DNA from: Nitrospirota bacterium
Lineage (GTDB): Bacteria; Nitrospirota; Leptospirillia; Leptospirillales; Leptospirillaceae
Assembly: GCA_021820445.1 (NCBI GenBank)
Contig: JAKADN010000003.1
Span: forward strand, 1-64,000
Length of the DNA: 64,000 nt
Direction: 5' to 3'
Under the pieces are notes generated by a model. It did not search any database. It worked only from the letters and a program-made list of their open reading frames with translations, and was not told the origin of the DNA. This document shows positions 54,290 to 61,674 of the stretch, in pieces. The translations under genes and the position numbers were made by a program. The stretch's first letter is position 1. Every line of letters starts with the position of its first letter.

Positions 54290-55087
54290 CTACGATTTCG
54301 AAGGAACAGGCCTGACAGGTGTGCCGTCATAGGCATAGGTTCCTTCTTCGAGGCGGCGGAAGGGTTTCTCTCTCTCCCATTCCTCGACGACATGCGCCAC
54401 AAGACCGGGGATCCTTCCGATGATGAAAATCCCCTTCCCTGTCTTCCAGGAAAGCCCCATCTCGGAGATAATCGCGGCGATCATCCCATCGACATTCAAA
54501 GGAAGGTTCTTTCCGCTTTTCGCCTCGAGCTCGTCCTGAACCGCAACGGCAAACTCGACAAATCGTCCCATATAGCCGTATTCTTTTGCCAATTCCAGAA
54601 GACGCATTGTCCGCGGGTCCCGTTTGTAGAGCTTATGGCCATAGCCGGGAAGTCTTTTCTTTTTCTTGTCGAATTCCTCCACAACGTTCTTGGCGTGCGC
54701 CTTGACATCGACCACATCGGCAGGGAAGTTTTCCTGGTAGATTCTGGCGCATTGTTCAATCGCACCCCCATGCGAGTCGCCCAGTGTCAAAACACCGGCC
54801 GCTACAGCTGCGTTGAGGGGGTTGCCACCGGAAAAGACGGTCCGCGCGGCAACGACCGAGGGAGGGCCAATGCCATTGTCGATGCAAGCCACCAGCATGG
54901 CTTCCATCATTTTCTTTTCCCGTTCGGTCGGAAGCTCTCCCTTAAGGATCAGGTAGATCGCCTCCGCGAAAGAGACGCGTCCGACCAGGTCGTCAAGCGG
55001 GTATCCCCTGACCACCGGTTTCCCGTCGACCTGACCGCCAACACGGGTTCGCCACTTGAGATCCTTCTCCTCATTCTCCTTGCTCAT
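54290..55087 (-). CDS. ccl: citryl-CoA lyase
   Basis: Citryl-CoA lyase splits citryl-CoA to acetyl-CoA and oxaloacetate in the two-step citrate cleavage of the reductive TCA cycle. The 265-residue protein is a short member of the citrate synthase family, with GDSHGGAIEQCARIYQ, RLPGYGHKLYKRDPR holding the catalytic His, and a truncated N-terminal region compared with citrate synthase. The presence of both ccs subunits nearby supports lyase over synthase. The ATG at 55087 has GGATGGAG just upstream. It follows aconitase by 96 bases. Confidence 0.92.
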   Translation of the reverse strand: MSKENEEKDLKWRTRVGGQVDGKPVVRGYPLDDLVGRVSFAEAIYLILKGELPTEREKKMMEAMLVACIDNGIGPPSVVAARTVFSGGNPLNAAVAAGVLTLGDSHGGAIEQCARIYQENFPADVVDVKAHAKNVVEEFDKKKKRLPGYGHKLYKRDPRTMRLLELAKEYGYMGRFVEFAVAVQDELEAKSGKNLPLNVDGMIAAIISEMGLSWKTGKGIFIIGRIPGLVAHVVEEWEREKPFRRLEEGTYAYDGTPVRPVPSKS

Positions 55088-55183
55088 GCTCCATCCTTTC
55101 TCAATTTGACCATCAATGACCCGGCAATCAAAAAAAGGGCCGGAAATATTCCGGCCCCGAAAGTGCAAAAAGATCAGGGAGGT

Positions 55184-57106
55184 CTACTTGCTCCGCCCCT
55201 TGACGTAGGCCAGTGTTCCACCGGCCCGGACAATCTCGAGGTCCCGTGCCGAAAGCGAATGCTTGACCGGAATCTCGATCTTCTTCGTCAGGTTCTTGAG
55301 CACAAGGGTTCCCTTTTCAAGCCCGGCCGTGCTGAACTCGAGCTGATCGTCCCTGTCGATCTTGTCATAATCGGCTTCGTTGACAAAGGTCAAAGGCAGA
55401 ATTCCGAAGTTGATGAGGTTGGCCAGATGAATCCTGGCAAAGCCTTTCACAATGACGGCCTTCACGCCCAGGTACATGGGGGCGAGAGCCGCATGTTCAC
55501 GACTTGAGCCCTGACCGTAGTTCGTGCCACCCACGATGAATCCTCCGCCGGCTTCCTTGGCTCGCTTCGGGAAGGTCGGATCCACTGATTCGAAGACATA
55601 TTGGGAAATGGCCGGAACATTGGAGCGGAGCGGGAGAACCTTGGCTCCGGCAGGCATGATGTGGTCGGTGGTGATGTTGTCCCCGACCTTCAGAAGAACC
55701 GATCCTGAGACCGTTTCGGAAATGCGATCCCGTGTTGGAAGGGGTTTGATATTCGGCCCGCGAAGGACTTCAACGCCGTGGCCATCCTTCGGGGGGAAGA
55801 TCATCATTCGATCGTCAAGAATATACTTTTCTGGAATCGAGACCTTTTCCGCCTTGACACCCAGGTCACGGGGATCGGTGATGACCCCGGCAATGGCGCA
55901 GGCGGCGGCAACCTCGGGGCTGGCCAAGTAGACTTTGGCGTCCTTTGTCCCGGATCGACCTTCGAAATTGCGGTTGAAGGTGCGGACGGAAACCCCACCG
56001 GACGGAGGCGCAAATCCCATTCCGATACAGGGTCCGCAGGCTGATTCGAGAAGACGGGCGCCTGCGGTGATCAGGTCTCCCAGAACGCCGTTTTGGGAAA
56101 TCATTTCCAGCGTTTGGCGGGACCCGGGAGAGAAGCCGAGGCTGACCGAAGGGTGAACCGTCTTTCCCTTCATGATGGCTGCAATCCCAAGAAGATCCTG
56201 ATAAGAGGAGTTTGTGCAAGAACCGATCGCCACTTGGCTCACAGGGGTGCCCTGAATTTCCCGAACCTTGACGACATTGTCCGGAGAGTGGGGCTGGGCA
56301 ATCAAGGGTTCGAGCGTATTGAGATCGATTTCGACGGTCTCATCATAGGTCGCATCGGCATCGGCGGAAAAGGGGGCATAATCGTTTTCCCGTCCCTGGG
56401 CCTTCAAATACTTCCTTGTTTCTTCGTCCGAGGGGAAAATCGAGGTCGTCGCCCCCAGTTCGGCCCCCATATTTGTGATTGTGGAGCGCTCGGGAACGGA
56501 CAGCCCCTTGACCCCTTCTCCACCATATTCAAAAATTCTCCCCACGCCTCCCTTGACGGTCAGACGCCGGAGAAGTTCCAGGATCACATCCTTGGCCGAC
56601 ACAAAGGGCTGAAGCTTTCCAGTCAGCTTGACCAGAACCACCTTGGGCATGGTGGTATAAAAAGGCTCTCCCCCCATCGCCAGGGCCACGTCAAGGCCTC
56701 CGGCGCCGATGGCCAGCATTCCGAGGCCGCCATTGGTGGGAGTATGGCTGTCGGAACCCAGGAGGGTCTTGCCGGGCTTTCCGAAACGTTCGAGATGCAC
56801 CTGATGGCAGATACCGTTGCCGGGACGCGAAAACACGATCCCATATTTCGCGGCCACCGTCTGGAGGTAACGATGATCATCCGCGTTTTCAAAGCCGGTC
56901 TGAAGCATATTGTGGTCAACATAGGATACGGACAGTTCCGTCTTGACGTGGTCGAGGCCCAAGGCTTCAAACTGGAGGTAGGCCATAGTTCCCGTCGCAT
57001 CCTGCGTCAGGGTCTGGTCGATTTTGATTGCAATTTCCTTTCCGGGAACCATTTCACCGGAAACGAGATGATTCTTGATGATCTTTTGGGTCAGGTTAAG
57101 CGCCAT
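55184..57106 (-). CDS. acnA: aconitate hydratase
   Basis: Aconitase interconverts isocitrate and citrate; in the reductive direction it delivers citrate for cleavage. The 640-residue protein has the cluster cysteines in AIGSCTNSSYQDLLG and ESACGPCIGMGF, SDSHTPTNGGLGML, and the swivel domain with YGQGSSREHAALAPMYLG. The length matches the shorter, mitochondrial-like or archaeal-type aconitases rather than the 900-residue AcnA. AAGGAG lies about 9 bases before the ATG. Homoaconitase is the main alternative, but the context favours aconitase. Confidence 0.95.
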   Translation of the reverse strand: MALNLTQKIIKNHLVSGEMVPGKEIAIKIDQTLTQDATGTMAYLQFEALGLDHVKTELSVSYVDHNMLQTGFENADDHRYLQTVAAKYGIVFSRPGNGICHQVHLERFGKPGKTLLGSDSHTPTNGGLGMLAIGAGGLDVALAMGGEPFYTTMPKVVLVKLTGKLQPFVSAKDVILELLRRLTVKGGVGRIFEYGGEGVKGLSVPERSTITNMGAELGATTSIFPSDEETRKYLKAQGRENDYAPFSADADATYDETVEIDLNTLEPLIAQPHSPDNVVKVREIQGTPVSQVAIGSCTNSSYQDLLGIAAIMKGKTVHPSVSLGFSPGSRQTLEMISQNGVLGDLITAGARLLESACGPCIGMGFAPPSGGVSVRTFNRNFEGRSGTKDAKVYLASPEVAAACAIAGVITDPRDLGVKAEKVSIPEKYILDDRMMIFPPKDGHGVEVLRGPNIKPLPTRDRISETVSGSVLLKVGDNITTDHIMPAGAKVLPLRSNVPAISQYVFESVDPTFPKRAKEAGGGFIVGGTNYGQGSSREHAALAPMYLGVKAVIVKGFARIHLANLINFGILPLTFVNEADYDKIDRDDQLEFSTAGLEKGTLVLKNLTKKIEIPVKHSLSARDLEIVRAGGTLAYVKGRSK

Positions 57107-57256
57107 TGCTTAATCTCCTTGGCAGGGGATGGGTCCACACATCCGGGGACTAGATTCGTCTCTCATCCGATGAGAGAGCCCCGGCAACAAACACGCACCT
57201 CAAAAAACAATTTGGGCGCGGAATCGCGTCCAAATATTTTATCCTGATTTTATGGC
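57107..57256 (-). promoter_or_regulatory. aconitase leader with two dyads
   Basis: This stretch between the ccs terminator and aconitase carries two dyads. The first is perfect: arms TCTCTCATC and GATGAGAGA around one base (57159-57177). The second spans 57210-57235, with arms ATTTGG-CGCG and CGCG-CCAAAT, one mismatch and a four-base centre. Just upstream lies TAAAAT (a possible -10). They may be operator sites for a regulator of carbon fixation, or the first may act as an mRNA hairpin. No known box is matched. Confidence 0.5.
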
Positions 57257-57304
57257 AAAAAAAAGCCCCCATTTTTGGTCCGAAAAATGGACAAAAAATG
57301 GGGG
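57257..57304 (-). terminator. intrinsic terminator of the ccsA-ccsB unit
   Basis: CCCCCATTTTT (57266-57276) pairs with AAAAATGGGGG (57294-57304), and an inner GTCC/GGAC extends the stem. On the minus strand the hairpin is followed by C and eight T residues (57257-57264). It ends the transcript that carries the small membrane protein. Confidence 0.92.
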
Positions 57305-57340
57305 AAGAAGAGAGATTTTAAGAAAGTAAGAAAAAGTTCT

Positions 57341-57505
57341 TTATGGCCAAAGATGGGTCGCTGAACCCGGCAACCAAGCTTTCATGTGGTTTGCACTTTC
57401 GGCCCCTTCTCCCAGAAAAATGATGAAAAAGAGAAGCGCCGCCAAAATAATCACACCGCCCACGATCGCAGGTCCCGTTGCCATTTGTGCTCTTTCTTCT
57501 GCCAT
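57341..57505 (-). CDS. 54-residue single-helix membrane protein
   Basis: A short frame begins MAEERAQMATGPAIVGGVII, forms one strong transmembrane helix (about 14-32, ending LLFFIIFLG), then a short polar end (HMKAWLPGSATHLWP). AGGAAA precedes the ATG and a stronger AAGGGGGG lies a few bases further up. It begins 31 bases after the ccsB stop, and a strong terminator follows, so it belongs to the ccsA-ccsB transcript. I know of no named family. A longer frame over the same bases (57318-57515) lacks such features and is rejected. Confidence 0.75.
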   Translation of the reverse strand: MAEERAQMATGPAIVGGVIILAALLFFIIFLGEGAESANHMKAWLPGSATHLWP

Positions 57506-57536
57506 TTTCCTTCACCCCCCTTCGATTGATTAGCCC

Positions 57537-58520
57537 CTAGAATGTGGAGTAAAGGGGCTTCACATGCTCGGTCGTGCTGTCCTCGAAATCACGAGGAACC
57601 CCGAGCGATTCTATTGCCTTCACAAGATCGTGGTAGTAAAAGGCAACCTTCACGGGATATTTTTTTCCCGCCGCTTCAAGCCGGGCAATCTTGTCAGTCG
57701 CCTTGCCCATGCCGCGCTCCACGATGGCCCCGGCATGCCCAAAGGCGACCCCTTCCGGCATCCGCTCCTGGAATCGGCCCGAGATAAAGGCCGCTACCGG
57801 CTTGTCAAAGCCACCAGAAAGAATCAGGTCAGCAACCTGTTCTTCGTAAGAGCCCCCCGGCTCACCCAGCATGGCAACACCCTTGACCCGGGGATCCCCT
57901 TTGATCTCTTTCAGCACGTCCGCATAGGTGGTATTGGAGATGATATCACCACCAATAGCCAGCGCCATGTAGGTTCCCCATCCGCGCCGCCGGAACATTT
58001 CAGCGGTCGTGACGGTCAGACCGCCGCTCTTGGAAATGACCACAATGCCACCGTCCCGGAATGCAACCGAAGGATCCTTTCCTCCGATGGCTCCAACCCG
58101 GCCGACGGAAGGAACGAAGCACCCGAGACTTGTCCCTCCGACAATAATGGCTCCCCGACGAACCTTCTCCTGGTAAATAATCTCCGAATCACGAATGGGG
58201 ACATGTTCGGTGATAATATACAGAACCTTGATTCCATTGTCCAGACACTCCATGACCGCATCCAGCACAGAAACGGGGGGCACGTAGATCAGGGCGGTGT
58301 TCAGAAGCTTTCCGACCTTCGGATCGCTGACCGCCTCTTTCAGGGTATCGAATACCGGAACCGGCAATTCGGTCGAGCCTCCCTTTCCGGGAGTAATCCC
58401 CGCCTTGACGATCCCGGGGTAGAGAGCCTCCGACTCCTTGATTACCTGGGAGGCCTCACGGCCGGTAGCCCCAATCACGACAATACCCGTCTTGTCATTC
58501 AGATAGACAGTTCCCTTCAA
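57537..58520 (-). CDS. ccsB: citryl-CoA synthetase small subunit
   Basis: With CcsA this subunit makes citryl-CoA from citrate, CoA and ATP. The 327-residue protein is SucD-like: GIVVIGATGREASQVIKESE binds CoA, and the phospho-histidine lies in VAFGHAGAIVERGMGKATDK. It differs from sucD at 48890 in the ITPGKGGSTELPVPVFDTL region and beyond. The TTG start at 58520 is supported by GGGGGA 6 bases upstream; the open frame runs on into ccsA but without a start signal. Pairing with ccsA and linkage to ccl support citryl-CoA rather than succinyl-CoA synthetase. Confidence 0.9.
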   Translation of the reverse strand: MKGTVYLNDKTGIVVIGATGREASQVIKESEALYPGIVKAGITPGKGGSTELPVPVFDTLKEAVSDPKVGKLLNTALIYVPPVSVLDAVMECLDNGIKVLYIITEHVPIRDSEIIYQEKVRRGAIIVGGTSLGCFVPSVGRVGAIGGKDPSVAFRDGGIVVISKSGGLTVTTAEMFRRRGWGTYMALAIGGDIISNTTYADVLKEIKGDPRVKGVAMLGEPGGSYEEQVADLILSGGFDKPVAAFISGRFQERMPEGVAFGHAGAIVERGMGKATDKIARLEAAGKKYPVKVAFYYHDLVKAIESLGVPRDFEDSTTEHVKPLYSTF

Positions 58521-58549
58521 GAGATTCCCCCTCAGTATGATTTGAAAGC

Positions 58550-59800
58550 CTAGACGACCTGCTCCGGCTTGTATCCTACATGCTTGATCATGAGCTCTTT
58601 CAGTCGGATGGGCGCTTCCGTGATGGGAAGCTGCGAATCGTATATCTCCCCACGGATTCCATTCCGGACAAAGCATTCGTGAAGCATCTTGAGCCCCTTG
58701 ACATATTCGGGACCGGACCGCCGGACAACCCAGACAAGGTTCTTGTCGAGCTTTCCTTCGGCATTCATGTCGTCAAGCGCCTTGGCCAGACCTTCGCCCA
58801 GGGTCACATCGATCCGGGTGTTGCTGGCCGTTCCGCCGCAGACAAGGACCCCCTTCAAGCCGGGCTTCGACAGAATGATCCTTGAAATCCGGTACATTTT
58901 TTCCGCAGGCGGATTCCCTCCGATATCGGTCAGATTGGCGATTCGAAGGCCGGCCTCGATCGCAGTTTCCGCCGTCACCGTTGAACCACCACCGCCAAAG
59001 GTCATCATCGCGATGTCTCCGTCGAGCTCCACATAGGAGCCCGCCTTGCCCCGATGATCTCCCTGGTCGATCAGGATCGCATCCTGCTCACGCTGCGTCA
59101 GCGGACGGCCCTGAGCGCTTCTCGCTCCATAGATGACCGCCGGATTAACGGAAGCGTCATCATCGAGAATGACGACGGCGTCAGCGGCCACAATTTTCCT
59201 CTTGTCTCCGGAGCGGGCCACAACGAGGGGATTGATCTCGAGAAGTCGGCTTTCCGATCCCCAAAATGCATTGTAGACACTGACGATCACCTCAGAAAGC
59301 GGGCGAAGAAGCTCCTTGTCGGAGAATCCGATGCCGACCAAAAACTGGCGGATCTGATAGGGATAGACGGATCTCACATCGGAGACGACATAGGTATGGA
59401 TCAGTTTCGGATCGATTTCCTCGACATCCATTCCGCCATGTTCGCTGAAGATAATTGCGGGAGCTCTATCCTTCGTGGAATAGGTAACGCTCAGATAGAA
59501 CTCCTTTTCGATGTCTAGCTTTTCCTCGACAAGAGCCCCGATCGACTTTTCACCATAAACCTCCCGGGTTGCCAGGTCAGAAAAGACCTTTTCAACCTGG
59601 GACTTATCGGAAACGACCTTGACGGCTCCGGCCTTTCCACGTTTTCCGACCAGCACCATCGACTTGATGACGACTCCCGGCTCTTTCTCGACAAACTGGC
59701 GGACTGCATCATTCATCTCCGCGGAAAAGACATAACGAGGGACGGGAATCTTATACTTCTTGAAGATGGCTCCCAGTGCCTCGTGCTCATAAAGCTTCAT
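58550..59800 (-). CDS. ccsA: citryl-CoA synthetase large subunit
   Basis: The 416-residue ATP-grasp subunit is SucC-like: MKLYEHEALGAIFKKYKIPV at the start, VLVGKRGKAGAVKVV for ATP, RLLEINPLVVARSGDKRKIV and IANLTDIGGNPPAEKMYRI with a late VLVCGGTASNTRIDVTLGEG. It is clearly distinct from sucC at 49810 (for example GGNPPAEK in place of GGGASKE), as expected for the citrate-specific enzyme. It heads the ccsA-ccsB-small-protein unit. AAGGAG lies about 10 bases before the ATG. Confidence 0.92.
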   Translation of the reverse strand: MKLYEHEALGAIFKKYKIPVPRYVFSAEMNDAVRQFVEKEPGVVIKSMVLVGKRGKAGAVKVVSDKSQVEKVFSDLATREVYGEKSIGALVEEKLDIEKEFYLSVTYSTKDRAPAIIFSEHGGMDVEEIDPKLIHTYVVSDVRSVYPYQIRQFLVGIGFSDKELLRPLSEVIVSVYNAFWGSESRLLEINPLVVARSGDKRKIVAADAVVILDDDASVNPAVIYGARSAQGRPLTQREQDAILIDQGDHRGKAGSYVELDGDIAMMTFGGGGSTVTAETAIEAGLRIANLTDIGGNPPAEKMYRISRIILSKPGLKGVLVCGGTASNTRIDVTLGEGLAKALDDMNAEGKLDKNLVWVVRRSGPEYVKGLKMLHECFVRNGIRGEIYDSQLPITEAPIRLKELMIKHVGYKPEQVV

Positions 59801-59871
59801 CGGCTCTTGACTCCTTGAAATTGGGTATCGGAAGGGAATTTCATCTGCCGCTTATGGGAAAATTCCGCAGT

Positions 59872-59901
59872 ATGATACTGAACAATGGGGGTCCGAGTCA
59901 A
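59872..59901 (-). promoter_or_regulatory. predicted promoter of ccsA-ccsB
   Basis: On the minus strand TTGACT (59896-59901) and TATCAT (59872-59877) are 18 bases apart, about 72 bases before the ccsA ATG. Both hexamers match four or five of six consensus bases. Confidence 0.6.
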
Positions 59902-60310
59902 ATCCGATAAGCCAAGATCACGAATTAGGGACCGTGGTGATCCTCCGGAAGAGATCCATGACGCCGACGGGCGAATCGCAAGTCCCATCCCGTCCGGACA
60001 GCAAGAGCCACATACATTCATCGGAACGGAGATCCTCGTCCCGAGTCAGAACGAGGTTTGATAGACGAAACCAGAAAGCGATCAGGGAGAATAGGTCTCG
60101 GAAATGGGGATCGACAGCCCGGGCAGAACGGGAGGGGCGCATCGGCCCCTGTTTTTGTGTCGGAATCTTTTTTGCCGGATCAGGCACACGAGGAGGAAAG
60201 CCCTTGAAAAGAAGCTCACGAAAAACCAACGGATTCTGAAAGACTCATAGCCCGCAAGATGTCGCTGAGCTGACTTGGGCAGGTCATGAAAGATCGGATG
60301 CGCCCCAAAA
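59902..60310. other. intergenic region between the ccsA and lexA promoters
   Basis: No gene is convincing here; open frames on both strands lack ribosome sites and family features. A plus-strand hairpin with T run lies at 60133-60157 (listed separately). At 60190-60239 there is a very good AGGAGG site, then a TTG 7 bases later opening an 11-codon frame that ends in TGA. That could be a leader peptide for the lexA transcript only if a promoter lies further upstream; I see none with confidence. Confidence 0.35.
60133..60157 (+). terminator. possible intrinsic terminator on the plus strand
   Basis: AGGGGC and GCCCCT form a six-pair stem (60133-60138, 60145-60150) with a six-base loop, followed by GTTTTT. 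It has the form of a weak intrinsic terminator. No plus-strand gene precedes it for more than 5 kb apart from antisense sequence, so it may end a small RNA transcribed from about 59940-60130, or insulate lexA. Confidence 0.4.
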
Positions 60311-60315
60311 GACCC

Positions 60316-60370
60316 TTGACCGCTCTGAATGGCTTTGTTATGTTTTTAAGGTGAACAAATGATCACCTTA
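60316..60370 (+). promoter_or_regulatory. lexA promoter with a perfect palindromic operator
   Basis: TTGACC (60316-60321) and TATGTT (60339-60344) are 17 bases apart. Directly after the -10 lies a perfect dyad with arms TAAGGTGA (60347-60354) and TCACCTTA (60363-60370) and an 8-base centre, reaching over the first ATG of lexA. The position at +1 is that of an autoregulatory LexA site. It matches neither the CTGT-N8-ACAG nor the GAAC-N4-GTTC type of box, so it may be a lineage-specific LexA box. The same arm also provides the AAGGTG ribosome site. Confidence 0.7.
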
Positions 60371-61021
60371 GCACCATATGGAGCCGGGACCGCTATGGAG
60401 ACCTCCGGGGAGACACTGACCACCAGGCAGGCGGAAATTCTTCATTTCATCCATCTGCACATCGAACAGCTCGGATACCCCCCCACTCTTCGGGAAATCG
60501 CCAACAAGATGGATATCCGGGGGATCAGCGCCGTCCGGAAACATCTTGATGCGCTGGTTCGAAAAGGGCATCTCATTCGTAGAAAGGGTGCCCGGGCCCT
60601 CGATGCGGAGTCCCTTCTTCCTTCGACAGTCCCGGTCCCCGTTCTTGGCCGCGTTGTGGCAGGCATTCCGGTCAACGCAACGGAAAACCGTTTGGATACC
60701 ATCGCGATCGACCCCTCCTGGTTACCTTCCGGACCCGTTTTTCTTCTCCGGGTCAAGGGCGACAGCATGAAACAGGCGGCTATTCTGGATGGCGACTATG
60801 TCCTTGTCCGTGCAAAGGAAACGGCGGAAGAGGGAGCGATCGTGGTCGCCGAGATCGACGGAGAAACAACGGTCAAGAGACTCCGGAAAAAGGGCGGACG
60901 CCTCATCCTGGCTCCTGAGAACCCCGACTACAATGAAATCCCTGTCGCCGAGGGCAGTGCATTCCGCATCGTTGGGACGGTGTGCGGCCTCTTCCGCCCC
61001 TCTCTCGAAGGTTCGCATTGA
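60359..61021 (+). CDS. lexA: LexA repressor
   Basis: LexA represses SOS genes until RecA-stimulated self-cleavage. The 220-residue protein has the N-terminal winged helix (LTTRQAEILHFIHLHIEQLG, then PTLREIANKM). The cleavage pair Ala-Gly is at 101-102 (VVAGIPV), the catalytic Ser at 136 (KGDSMKQAAI) and Lys at 173 (TTVKRL), so it is an active self-cleaving form. The first ATG, with AAGGTG 5 bases upstream, is used; an ATG 12 codons later would also give a normal N-terminus. The recognition helix (GISAVRKHLDAL) differs from classical LexA, in line with the unusual operator. Confidence 0.96.
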   Translation: MITLAPYGAGTAMETSGETLTTRQAEILHFIHLHIEQLGYPPTLREIANKMDIRGISAVRKHLDALVRKGHLIRRKGARALDAESLLPSTVPVPVLGRVVAGIPVNATENRLDTIAIDPSWLPSGPVFLLRVKGDSMKQAAILDGDYVLVRAKETAEEGAIVVAEIDGETTVKRLRKKGGRLILAPENPDYNEIPVAEGSAFRIVGTVCGLFRPSLEGSH

Positions 61022-61674
61022 GACAGGCCCCGCTCCCCCCTTCCGGCGCACCTCCCTTGCCGCCACTTTTCCTGCAACAGACCTCGCTGCAATCGCCTCT
61101 CCTCCTGCAGGGAGAAGAACCCCGGCTCGGCATTTTTGTCCACCGCATCGTGGCATCCCGCCTTCTCGATCCGGCCGAATCCGGAAGTTCATGCCTCATT
61201 GTCTGCGGCGACAATGTCTTTCGGCCCGACATTATCGTGCAGAGCGCGAAAGCGGTCGCGATGGATCCGCACACGCTCCTTTCACGCATCCGGATCTCGC
61301 GAGCGGTCACAATCCACCAGTTCCACACGCTTATCGTCTCCCGGATCGCGGAAGAGCTCAAGAGATTCCGGGCATCGCTGATCATTCTGTCCGGTATCCT
61401 CCCCCTTTTTTCGGACGGGGCAGTTTCCGAGAGAGAGTCCTCAGGACTTCTGCTCTCCGTCATGACGACACTTCGCGGGGTCGCGCTCAGGAGAAGCATT
61501 CCCTGCATTCTTCCCGTCGACCGCTGCGAAGCCGTGAAGGACGCCCGTTCCGGGCGCCTCCTCTCTCTCCTGGAATCATTGATCGAGTCGGCAATTCTTC
61601 AGGAGCTGCCAAGGAACGAGAAGTCCGCTCCCCGTCGAATCCCCGGGAAGCTCTTCGCAGACCAGGAGCCCTGA
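61018..61674 (+). CDS. Rad51/RadA-like protein lacking the Walker A lysine
   Basis: The 218-residue product resembles the RecA core of archaeal RadA and Rad51. CLIVCGDNVFRPDIIVQSAK matches their IDTEGTFRPER strand, followed by a DPHTLLSRIRISRAVTIHQF segment like DPEEVLDNIYVARAYNSDH. The P-loop position reads GEEPRLGIF (32-40), with no GKT, and the Walker B strand LIILSG has Ser in place of Asp. It is therefore probably inactive as an ATPase and may scaffold, like ImuA or SulA-type RecA relatives. The start is a TTG overlapping the lexA stop (TTGA), with GAAGG upstream. Confidence 0.75.
   Translation: MRQAPLPPSGAPPLPPLFLQQTSLQSPLLLQGEEPRLGIFVHRIVASRLLDPAESGSSCLIVCGDNVFRPDIIVQSAKAVAMDPHTLLSRIRISRAVTIHQFHTLIVSRIAEELKRFRASLIILSGILPLFSDGAVSERESSGLLLSVMTTLRGVALRRSIPCILPVDRCEAVKDARSGRLLSLLESLIESAILQELPRNEKSAPRRIPGKLFADQEP

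Noticed and set aside
54266-55507. A 413-codon plus-strand frame over citryl-CoA lyase and the end of aconitase
   Set aside because: It is antisense to two well-supported genes and lacks a start signal.
56093-57247. A 384-codon plus-strand frame opposite aconitase
   Set aside because: Antisense to conserved aconitase sequence; no recognisable protein features.
57318-57515. A 65-codon minus-strand frame overlapping the small membrane protein
   Set aside because: The alternative frame at 57341-57505 has the better ribosome site and a transmembrane helix; this one is irregular and arginine/glycine-rich.
59918-60229. A 103-codon minus-strand frame and an overlapping 101-codon plus-strand frame between ccsA and lexA
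   Set aside because: The minus frame has a TTG start without a ribosome site, neither shows a domain or helix pattern, and they lie opposite each other.
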